In this document: one piece after another, positions 35,218-43,731 of the stretch | How the letters are laid out: the number at the start of each line of letters is the position of its first letter | Numbering within the stretch: position 1 is the stretch's first letter | Assembly (NCBI GenBank): GCA_963973455.1 | Contig: CAXAZF010000008.1 | Location: 107,626 to 171,625, forward strand | Reading direction: 5' to 3' | From: Marixanthomonas sp002364245 | Lineage (GTDB): Bacteria > Bacteroidota > Bacteroidia > Flavobacteriales > Flavobacteriaceae | DNA length: 64,000 nucleotides | The notes under the pieces: generated by a model | Database searches by the model: none | Seen by the model: the letters and a program-made list of their open reading frames with translations, nothing else | What the model was told of the DNA's origin: nothing | Translations under genes and position numbers: made by a program

Positions 35218-35243
35218 AAAATTAAGGATAATTTTTTAGAATG

Positions 35244-37637
35244 CTATTGCTTCACAATTTTAAACGTTTGTGAAACTTCTTTTGAAGTCAGTTTTAGCAA
35301 ATAAATTCCCGAGGTATACTTGCTATAATCCAATGTTTGTGCACCTGTATTATTTTCTGAAACAAAAATACGCTGACCTTGAATGGTATATAGTTCAGCA
35401 GTATAATTGCTAAGAGAAGTATCTATGTTTAAGAGGTCATCTACAGGGTTTGGATAAATATCAAAAGAGCTTTCAGAAACACCTGTAACAGAAAGCCCTG
35501 TATCATTAACTATATTGATAGATAAATCGTCAAAGTAAAACCCGTCAGCACTCACGGCACCGTCCGATTCAAACTGAAACTGGACTAAAATGCTTTCGCC
35601 TAAATAATCACTTAAGTCAATTTCTTCAAGCACCCAATCATTTTGTTCTCCGTCATACAAGGGTTGTCCCGTTGGCTGTCCGCTATTGGTACTACCGTTA
35701 TTTGTGTATTTGCCACATTGTGGTGTCCAAGTAGCGCCATTATCTGTAGACACTTCAAACTGTGTATAATCCCAATTGTTTTCAATTTCCCATTTGGCAT
35801 TAAACGTCACATTTGCACCAATAGCATTTGAGAGGTCAATAGCATCTTTTAAAGTTATTGTTTTATTGGCATTATCTTGATAGTTACCTGACGGTGAGTC
35901 TGTAATTGAGCTTGGTGCCGACACAAAAGTTGTTGTAGAAATACCCCAACCGTTGTTGTTGAAGTTCTCTGTTACACTTTCGCCCGGGTCTTCAAAAACA
36001 GCTTCCAAGGCCCCAAACTTTTTGTTAATTAGGACAGAAGTATCATAAGTTCCATTATTCACGATAAGTTCGTAAACAATATCATCGCCAGCTTCCACAT
36101 CTGTTGAAAGAGTGTATTCAATATTTCCATTATCTTCTTCCAACAACTCTAAACTATTAAATGTAACTGGGTTGCCAGTTGAAGCAATATTTGCCGAAAC
36201 AGGGTTTAGACTAACTGTAAAATCACCATTTCCATTAATACCTAAGCGTTTAATCCTAAAAGTAGCATTGTTTGAAGTAGAATTTCCTGTAAAAGCAGGA
36301 GTGGTGTCTGTCACTTCAGCAAAATTATTTACCATTTTTGCTGAAGTTAAATTTAGGTACATCATTGTTTTAACCAAAGGTTCAATTTGATTGGAAGGAG
36401 GCCAAAACTCTGGGCCAATCTCCGGCGTCATTGCATAAATTTTATCGTGTGTACCTATGGTACCGTACATAAAATCGTCACTATCACCAGAGGCAGGATA
36501 TAATTCTGAAGATAGAATATTACTAAAACCGTTTCGGGAAACTAATTCTTCTGAAATCCCGACAAATAAGTCATTTTCAGGAGTAGGGGCATTTTCAGTA
36601 TATCCATAAGGATACAGCAGCAGGTCTCCTGATGTGTGGTTATTAAAAGCCATAACAAAATTATGGTTTTCAACGAACCATTTCATGGCTTGTGTTTCTA
36701 CTTCTGAAAAAGGAGCAGGACCGTGATAGGTTTCACTACCAGTGTTTGAAGAAGCTCCTTCACCACCCCACATACCGTTATTTGGGTCGCCATTTATATA
36801 ATACTCATAATTACGGTTTAAATCTGTACCATACGTGTTTTTTCTATTTTTCCGCCAAAAACCACCTCCATTTGGGTTTGTTTTCTCATTGTATAAATAT
36901 CCATCAGGATTTATTACAGGCACGAAATACAATTCGGTATTATTTACAATACTTTGTACTTCTGGGTCTGAATCATAATTTTCCAATAAATACCACATAT
37001 AGAAAACTAGTTGAGAAAGCGATAGCGGTTCTCGTGCGTGGTGTATAGCGGTATATAAAATTTGTGGTTCACCTTCTGAAGTAGTTTCAGGGTTGTCACT
37101 AATTTTCACCCATTTAATACCATTTCCTCCAATAGATGGAGTAGTTGAGTTATCTGGAGTTCCTTCGGTTAAAAAATTACTAATGTTTTCTTTTGCAGTA
37201 ATTAAATCTGGATATTGAGCACGCATCGCATCTAGCTCATCTAAGAGCTCCTGATAGGTTAAGTATCCCCCCATAGAACCTAAATTAAAATTGGCCGGGG
37301 TTTCATAATCTTCTGAAGCTGTATCACAACTTGGATTTACAACAGGTTCTTGCATTCTGTTACGCTGAAGAAAATATTCCTTACTGTCTTCTATTAAAAT
37401 ATCGACCTTAAAACCTGCATCCCGGGCATTTTCAATTTCAGAAACTGAAAAATCTGAAATAACAAAATGTTCTCGTTTGTGTGTGCCGTGTTCTACAGGA
37501 ACTCCTAACGATTCTAATCTTGAAAGATCATCGGTTGAATTATAATTTATTTTTGCTCGCTGGTATTTTTCTTGTACTTCCTGAGAAAATAGAAATGTAG
37601 AAGTTAAGAATAAAAAGAGATGTAGTGTTTTTTTCAT
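35244..37637 (-). CDS. T9SS-exported M14 zinc carboxypeptidase
   Basis: A 797-aa secreted carboxypeptidase. Signal peptide (HLFLFLTSTFLFSQ), a propeptide-like region (20-110), an M14 catalytic domain (about 125-430) with zinc ligands in AIHHAREPLS (HxxE) and the later His in FNNHTSGD, substrate-binding DLNRNY and the catalytic Glu in MTPEIGPEFWPP. Beta-sandwich domains follow, with a MAM/jelly-roll-like segment at 590-700 (DNGATWTPQCGKY), and a T9SS type A sorting domain (IYPNPVDDLLNID ... FKIVKQ). It is cell-surface or released, digesting peptides from the C-terminus. Confidence 0.93.
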   Translation of the reverse strand: MKKTLHLFLFLTSTFLFSQEVQEKYQRAKINYNSTDDLSRLESLGVPVEHGTHKREHFVISDFSVSEIENARDAGFKVDILIEDSKEYFLQRNRMQEPVVNPSCDTASEDYETPANFNLGSMGGYLTYQELLDELDAMRAQYPDLITAKENISNFLTEGTPDNSTTPSIGGNGIKWVKISDNPETTSEGEPQILYTAIHHAREPLSLSQLVFYMWYLLENYDSDPEVQSIVNNTELYFVPVINPDGYLYNEKTNPNGGGFWRKNRKNTYGTDLNRNYEYYINGDPNNGMWGGEGASSNTGSETYHGPAPFSEVETQAMKWFVENHNFVMAFNNHTSGDLLLYPYGYTENAPTPENDLFVGISEELVSRNGFSNILSSELYPASGDSDDFMYGTIGTHDKIYAMTPEIGPEFWPPSNQIEPLVKTMMYLNLTSAKMVNNFAEVTDTTPAFTGNSTSNNATFRIKRLGINGNGDFTVSLNPVSANIASTGNPVTFNSLELLEEDNGNIEYTLSTDVEAGDDIVYELIVNNGTYDTSVLINKKFGALEAVFEDPGESVTENFNNNGWGISTTTFVSAPSSITDSPSGNYQDNANKTITLKDAIDLSNAIGANVTFNAKWEIENNWDYTQFEVSTDNGATWTPQCGKYTNNGSTNSGQPTGQPLYDGEQNDWVLEEIDLSDYLGESILVQFQFESDGAVSADGFYFDDLSINIVNDTGLSVTGVSESSFDIYPNPVDDLLNIDTSLSNYTAELYTIQGQRIFVSENNTGAQTLDYSKYTSGIYLLKLTSKEVSQTFKIVKQ

Positions 37638-37693
37638 AATGTGATTTTAGGTTATTGTAGTCTAAAAACGGGTTGAAAACTAACATATTGTAA

Positions 37694-40600
37694 TTAGTTT
37701 TTCTCTAACCATTTTCGCGCATTTACAAAAGCTTCTAGCCAAGGGGAAACTTCATCAGTGCGATTTTTTGGGTAATGTGCCCAGTTCCAAGGGAAGGTTG
37801 AACGCTCTAAATGTGGCATCATAACCAAATGTCTTCCGGTTTCATCGGTCATCATTGCGGTATTGAAATCACTTCCGTTCGGGTTTGCTGGGAAGGTTTC
37901 GTACCCATATTTTCCTACGATGTCATACTTGTCTTCGGTAAGTGGAAAACTGAATTTTCCTTCTCCGTGAGCTGCCCAAATACCCAAAGTACTTCCAGCT
38001 AAGGAAGACAGCATTACCGACTTGTTTTCTTGAATAGTTACAGAGGTGAAATTACATTCAAATTTGCCGGTATCGTTGTGCAGCATCTTTGGTTTTTCAT
38101 CGTGGTTAGGCGTCATCAAACCAAGCTCAATAAATAATTGGCAACCGTTACAAACTCCCAGTGACAGTGTGTCGTCTTTTGCAAAGAAGTTTTTTAGTGC
38201 TTTATTAGCTTTTTCATTGTATAAAAAGGCTCCAGCCCAACCTTTGGCGCTTCCCAGCACGTCACTGTTTGAGAATCCACCAACAGCGGCAATAAATTTA
38301 ATATCTTCTAGTGTTTCACGACCTTCAATTAAATCGGTCATATGCACGTCTTTTACATCAAATCCGGCCAAGTACATAGCATTTGCCATTTCACGTTCAC
38401 TATTACTTCCTTTTTCGCGTAAAATAGCGGCTTTAATTCTCGGTTTTTCTGAAGAGATTTTCGGTAACTTTCCATCAAATTGCTTCGGAAATGTAAACTG
38501 AAGCGGTTGTTTTTTATAATTATGAAAACGTTCTTGCGCTTTAACTTTTCCGCTTTGTTTTTCATCTAATAAATGTGAAGTGGTATACCACACATCGCGC
38601 ATTTCAGGAATATTAAAGCTCAACGGATTATCGTTGAATTTAATCTCTAAAGTTTCAGAATCTGTAACCGATCCAATTTTAATAAAATCAACGTTTGCTG
38701 AAGTGAAAGCTTCTTCAATAACTTTATCTTCTGAAGCTTGGATAACCACACCGCAGTTTTCAGAAAACAATACTTTTACTAAATCATCCCCTAATTCTGA
38801 AAGATTTAAATTAGTTCCCAAATTAGTATCGGCAAAACACATTTCCAATAATGTAGTAATCAATCCACCTGAAGCTACATCGTGACCTGCGGTAATTTTT
38901 CCTTCAGAAATTAAGTTTTGAAGGGTGTTGAAAACGGTTTTCACATAGTCAGCGCTTTTAACCGTAGGGACTTCATTACCAACAGTGTTTAAAATTTGCG
39001 CAAAGGACGAACCGCCTAATTTAAAATCGTCTTGTGAAAGATTGATGTAATAGATGCTTCCGGCATTTTTCTGAAGCACCGGTTCAACTGTTTTCTTAAT
39101 ATCGTTACAATGTCCAGCAGCCGAAATAATAACCGTTCCCGGTGAAATAACTTCTTCGTTCTTATATTTCTGCTTCATGGAAAGCGAATCTTTTCCAGTA
39201 GGAACGTTAATACCTAAATCGATTGCAAATTCTGAAACTCCTTGAACCGCTTGATACAAACGCGCATCTTCACCTTCGTTATTACAAGGCCACATCCAGT
39301 TGGCAGAAAGTGACACGCTTTTTAAACCTTCTTCTAATGGAGCCCAAACTATGTTAGTAAGCGCTTCGGTAATAGAGTTACGGGAACCCGCAACAGGATC
39401 TACAAGACCTGAAATAGGTGAGTGGCCAATAGAGGTTGCAACTCCTTCTTTTCCGTTATAATCTAAAGCCATAACACCGCAATTATTTAAAGGCAATTGT
39501 AATGGCCCAGCACATTGTTGTTTGGCTACTTTTCCGCCTACACAACGGTCCACTTTGTTGGTGAGCCAATCTTTACAGCCTACAGCCTCCAACTGTAAAA
39601 CTTGTTCTAAATATCCTTTGATATCGGCAGAAACGTATTCAGGGTTTTTATAATTTCTAGTTACTGTCTTATCTTTTAAAACTGTTTTTGGAGAACTACC
39701 AAACATATCGGCTAGTTCAAAATCCATTGGTTTTTCGCCAGTAGTTTTACTTTCGAAAGTAAAGCGGTAATCGCCAGTAACATCACCAACTTCGTACATT
39801 GGTGAGCGCTCTCTATCTGAAACGCGTTTAAGTTTTTCAATGTCTTGACCCCCAATTACAAGCCCCATTCGTTCTTGCGATTCGTTGCCAATAATTTCTT
39901 TAGCTGAAAGTGTAGGGTCACCAACAGGTAATTTATCTAAATCTATCTTACCACCGGTTTCTTCTACCAATTCGCTAAGGCAGTTGAGGTGACCACCTGC
40001 TCCGTGATCGTGAATAGAAACAATAGGGTTAGCTTCACTTTCTACCATTCCACGAACTGCATTGGCAGCTCTTTTTTGCATTTCGGGATTACTTCTTTGA
40101 ATGGCGTTTAATTCAATTCCGCTTTCAAAAGCTCCAGTATCTGCTGAAGAAACTGCAGCTCCGCCCATACCAATACGGTAGTTTTCACCGCCAAGAATAA
40201 CTACTTTATCCCCTTTTTTGGGTGTGTCTTTTATGGCTTGATTTGCTTTGCCGTAGCCAACACCTCCAGCAAGCATTATAACTTTATCGAAACCTAACTT
40301 ACGTGCTTCTTCTTCGTGCTCAAAGGTTAAAACCGAACCGGCAATTAATGGTTGCCCGAATTTGTTTCCAAAATCTGAAGCTCCATTACTTGCTTTAATC
40401 AGAATATCCAAGGGTGTTTGGTATAACCAATCACGTTCTTTTACTGCTTTTTCCCAAGGACGGGAATCGTTTAAACGAGAATAGGAAGTCATATACACCG
40501 CAGTTCCGGCTAATGGTAACGATCCTTTTCCGCCTGCTAAGCGATCTCTAATTTCGCCACCACTTCCGGTTGCAGCACCGTTAAAAGGTTCGACCGTAGT

Positions 40601-41365
40601 AGGAAAATTATGCGTTTCAGCTTTAATGGAAATAACACTGTCAAATTCAGAGTTTTGATAAAAATCAGGCTTATCTGCAGATTTAGGTGCAAACTGTATC
40701 GCTTTTGGGCCTTTTACGAATGCAACATTATCTTTATAAGCCGATACAATGGTATTCGGGTTTTTTTCAGAGGTTTTTTTAATCATTTTAAAAAGAGAAG
40801 AAGGCATCTCTTTTCCATCAATTTCAAACGTGCCGTTAAAGATTTTATGGCGGCAATGTTCACTGTTTACTTGACTGAACCCGAAAACCTCACTGTCGGT
40901 TAATTTTCGGTTTAATTTAGTAGATAGATTTTCTAAATAAACAACTTCTTCTTTGTTAAGTGCTAAGCCTTCAGCTTCATTAAAAGCAGCAATATCATCA
41001 ATTTCTTTAATTGCTTCCGGTTCAATATCGATTGTGAAAATATCTTGATCTAGGTTGTTGTATTTTTGAGACAACATTGGGTCGTACTCAGAAAAATCAT
41101 CGGTAACCTTAGTAAACTCTTCAATACGAAAAATGCCTTCAAGACCCATATTTTGAGTAATCTCTACAGCATTGGTGCTCCATGGTGTAATCATTGCCGC
41201 CCTTGGCCCAATAAAGGTGCCTTTACATTCTTTTAAAGGTTTTAAGGTGGAAGTGCTATCTATTGCAAAAAGCCATTGTAGTTTTTTAATATCTTTTTCT
41301 GAAAGGTTTATCTCAGTTTGAACCGCAAAAGTGATATTGTTTGGAGCAGAAAAATAATGAATCAT
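37694..41365 (-). CDS. purL: Phosphoribosylformylglycinamidine synthase
   Basis: A 1223-aa large-type PurL of purine synthesis: FGAR + ATP + glutamine to FGAM. Recognisable are the FGAM synthetase half (SEHCRHKIFNG, TETHNFPT-type segment AETHNFPTTVEPFNGAATG), and a C-terminal class I glutaminase with nucleophile Cys in LGVCNGCQLF and the His/Glu in ending HLERSTFPW. I choose ATG 41365 (MIHYFSAPNN) because a minus-strand -7 box TAAATTTG ends at 41398, upstream of this ATG but over the alternative start at 41398. Single gene, not in a pur operon here. Confidence 0.96.
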   Translation of the reverse strand: MIHYFSAPNNITFAVQTEINLSEKDIKKLQWLFAIDSTSTLKPLKECKGTFIGPRAAMITPWSTNAVEITQNMGLEGIFRIEEFTKVTDDFSEYDPMLSQKYNNLDQDIFTIDIEPEAIKEIDDIAAFNEAEGLALNKEEVVYLENLSTKLNRKLTDSEVFGFSQVNSEHCRHKIFNGTFEIDGKEMPSSLFKMIKKTSEKNPNTIVSAYKDNVAFVKGPKAIQFAPKSADKPDFYQNSEFDSVISIKAETHNFPTTVEPFNGAATGSGGEIRDRLAGGKGSLPLAGTAVYMTSYSRLNDSRPWEKAVKERDWLYQTPLDILIKASNGASDFGNKFGQPLIAGSVLTFEHEEEARKLGFDKVIMLAGGVGYGKANQAIKDTPKKGDKVVILGGENYRIGMGGAAVSSADTGAFESGIELNAIQRSNPEMQKRAANAVRGMVESEANPIVSIHDHGAGGHLNCLSELVEETGGKIDLDKLPVGDPTLSAKEIIGNESQERMGLVIGGQDIEKLKRVSDRERSPMYEVGDVTGDYRFTFESKTTGEKPMDFELADMFGSSPKTVLKDKTVTRNYKNPEYVSADIKGYLEQVLQLEAVGCKDWLTNKVDRCVGGKVAKQQCAGPLQLPLNNCGVMALDYNGKEGVATSIGHSPISGLVDPVAGSRNSITEALTNIVWAPLEEGLKSVSLSANWMWPCNNEGEDARLYQAVQGVSEFAIDLGINVPTGKDSLSMKQKYKNEEVISPGTVIISAAGHCNDIKKTVEPVLQKNAGSIYYINLSQDDFKLGGSSFAQILNTVGNEVPTVKSADYVKTVFNTLQNLISEGKITAGHDVASGGLITTLLEMCFADTNLGTNLNLSELGDDLVKVLFSENCGVVIQASEDKVIEEAFTSANVDFIKIGSVTDSETLEIKFNDNPLSFNIPEMRDVWYTTSHLLDEKQSGKVKAQERFHNYKKQPLQFTFPKQFDGKLPKISSEKPRIKAAILREKGSNSEREMANAMYLAGFDVKDVHMTDLIEGRETLEDIKFIAAVGGFSNSDVLGSAKGWAGAFLYNEKANKALKNFFAKDDTLSLGVCNGCQLFIELGLMTPNHDEKPKMLHNDTGKFECNFTSVTIQENKSVMLSSLAGSTLGIWAAHGEGKFSFPLTEDKYDIVGKYGYETFPANPNGSDFNTAMMTDETGRHLVMMPHLERSTFPWNWAHYPKNRTDEVSPWLEAFVNARKWLEKN

Positions 41366-41397
41366 TGTACTGTTGTGTTGTTCTGTTTTAAAAACCA

Positions 41398-41405
41398 CAA
41401 ATTTA
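41398..41405 (-). promoter_or_regulatory. -7 element TAAATTTG of purL
   Basis: An exact TAnnTTTG match on the minus strand, 32 bp before the chosen ATG. Confidence 0.6.
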
Positions 41406-41562
41406 CAGTAATTCTTGCGAATCTTCGTTACATTTTTAATGTGTTATGCACAGGGTTTTCAACTAAATTTTCACATACCTATTTATTATATTATTGTTAC
41501 CTTGTGCAAATACAGTTTTTTGCTATTCAGTAATTTGTATTTTTACCGCATATTTTTATTTT

Positions 41563-43527
41563 ATGAAACATTATTTCTCCCTACTTACACTTATTTTTTT
41601 CTTTACTTCTTCATTAAATGCCCAAATTGTAATTAATGAGTTTGATACCGATACAGACGGTCAAGATTTTGAAGAGTTTGTTGAGCTGAAATCTGACACA
41701 CCAAATACAAATTTAGATGATTATGTGTTGGTTTTTTTCAATGGTTCAGAAAGTGGGGCAGACAGTAGTTATTTGGCTTTCGATTTAGACGGTTTTTCGA
41801 CTGATGTTAATGGAATACTTACTATTGGAAGCAGTAATGTTTCGCCAGTACCAGAGTTTTTAATTCCACCAGCTATTATTCAAAATGGTGCAGATGCGGT
41901 TGCTATTTATCAAGGAAGTGCAGACGATTTTCCAGAAGGAACCTTGGCAACCACTACAAATTTAATTGACGCTTTAGCTTATGACACTAACGATGCAGAT
42001 GATACAGTTTTGTTAGGCTTATTGGGTTTGACCGAGCAAATTAATGAAGGAGAAAATGGAAATCAAACTACCGAATCTATTCAAAGAAATAACGATGGTA
42101 GCTACACAGTAACCACGCCAACTCCAGGTGCATTAAATGATGGAAGCGGGGTTGACCTAAACGGAGTTTCATTTACTGTAGATCAACAAGAATATAGCGA
42201 AGGGGATACCATGACAATTACCTTTACTACGGAAGAAGCTGTGTCGAGTGATTTAAATTTTAACTTTATATTAGAGAACGAAACCTTTACAACCGATGAC
42301 TACACAGGAAACACCTCTGTTTTTATTGCTACAGGAACTAATGAGGCAAGTATTCAAATTCAATTTGTAGAAGATGGAATAAATGATGGAGATGAGTTTG
42401 CCGAAATAGATATACAAACATTACCGCAGGAATTCAATCGACTTACCGATAATGTAGAAGTATTGGTAATAGACTTAGATTTTACAGTTGCTCAATGGGG
42501 CACGCCATTAGACCCAACATATGGTTTTGTTGAAAGTACAGAGCCAGAAGATTATTACAATTCAATTGGCGGATTGGCAGATAATGAATTGCGGCAAGCG
42601 ATACAGGATGTAGTTGCAGATCCCGAAACAGTGCGCACACAAACCTATGCCGACGCCATTGATATTTTAAAAAGTGCCGATCAAAGCCCTGAAAATAGCA
42701 ACGAAGTTTGGTTGTTATATACTGAACAATCCCGCCCAAAAATCGACTTTCAAAATTTAGGAGGAAGTAACATAGGTAAATGGAACAGAGAACATACGTA
42801 TCCCCGCTCTCGAGGTGGTTTTTATGAACTGGAAGAAGATGAAGTCGCCGATGGAATGAATATTTTCATTGAAACCAATGCAGATTCACTTCGTCACGGA
42901 ATTTCTGATGCGCATGGGCTACGTGCAGCAGACGGATCAGAAAACAGTTCAAGAGGAAATCAAGATTATGGTGAATACAACGGGCCCACTGGAAATTTGG
43001 GAAGTTTTAAGGGCGATGTAGCCCGAGCTGTACTTTTTATGGCTGTTCGTTACAACGACCTTGAAGTTGTAAATGGTGACCCCGAAAATACAACAGTAGG
43101 TGAGTTGGGTGATTTGCAGACCTTATTAGAGTGGCACAGAAACGACCCACCCGACGATTTTGAAATGAACCGTAACAATATTGTTTACACTTGGCAAAGA
43201 AACAGGAACCCTTTTATAGACCGCCCTATTTTGGTAGAACATCTATGGGGGAATATGCAGGGTGAAATATATTACCCTCCACTTTCAATTGAAGAAAATA
43301 ACAGACCTGAAATTGTATTGTACCCAAACCCGGTTTCTGAAATACTGAATATTGATGGGGTTTCTGGTAAAACTGAAATAAGTGTCTTTTCAACAGACGG
43401 GAAAGAAGTATTAAACAAAACCATCTTTAAAAACAAAATCCTGAACCTTTCTTTACAATCAGGAGCGTACGTAATGGTTTTGGTAACAGGTGAATACATA
43501 AACGTAAAACACATAATTGTTAAATAG
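41563..43527 (+). CDS. T9SS-exported endonuclease I-family nuclease with a lamin-tail-like domain
   Basis: A 654-aa secreted protein starting at ATG 41563 (signal peptide MKHYFSLLTLIFFFTSSLNA); an upstream in-frame start adds 23 residues lying over the promoter region. Domains: a lamin-tail-like beta domain (20-190, VINEFDTDTDGQDFEEFVEL), a Calx-beta-like domain (200-300), an EndA/NucM-type endonuclease I domain (about 310-560) with the catalytic WNREHTYPRSRGG and NRNPFIDRP, then a T9SS sorting domain (LYPNPVSEILNIDG). It probably degrades extracellular DNA/RNA. Confidence 0.9.
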   Translation: MKHYFSLLTLIFFFTSSLNAQIVINEFDTDTDGQDFEEFVELKSDTPNTNLDDYVLVFFNGSESGADSSYLAFDLDGFSTDVNGILTIGSSNVSPVPEFLIPPAIIQNGADAVAIYQGSADDFPEGTLATTTNLIDALAYDTNDADDTVLLGLLGLTEQINEGENGNQTTESIQRNNDGSYTVTTPTPGALNDGSGVDLNGVSFTVDQQEYSEGDTMTITFTTEEAVSSDLNFNFILENETFTTDDYTGNTSVFIATGTNEASIQIQFVEDGINDGDEFAEIDIQTLPQEFNRLTDNVEVLVIDLDFTVAQWGTPLDPTYGFVESTEPEDYYNSIGGLADNELRQAIQDVVADPETVRTQTYADAIDILKSADQSPENSNEVWLLYTEQSRPKIDFQNLGGSNIGKWNREHTYPRSRGGFYELEEDEVADGMNIFIETNADSLRHGISDAHGLRAADGSENSSRGNQDYGEYNGPTGNLGSFKGDVARAVLFMAVRYNDLEVVNGDPENTTVGELGDLQTLLEWHRNDPPDDFEMNRNNIVYTWQRNRNPFIDRPILVEHLWGNMQGEIYYPPLSIEENNRPEIVLYPNPVSEILNIDGVSGKTEISVFSTDGKEVLNKTIFKNKILNLSLQSGAYVMVLVTGEYINVKHIIVK

Positions 43528-43731
43528 ATTTTTTTACTTTTTTAAGTTTCTTAATTAAATATAAATACTCAACGAAATTTGTTTTATTCTAAATTCTTGA
43601 CTATATTATGATTAGCAGTGTAAAATTTAACTTAAATCAATTACTCCTACTGATTTAGTGGGTTTTTAAATCCCTTTTTTTATATTATATTGCGAACACT
43701 ATTAAGATTTAACCTTTTTAACTAAAAAAGT

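Noticed and set aside
41444..41452. DnaA-box-like TTATGCACA near purL
   Set aside because: A single box without clustering, AT-rich unwinding region or dnaA/dnaN neighbours is not enough for an origin.
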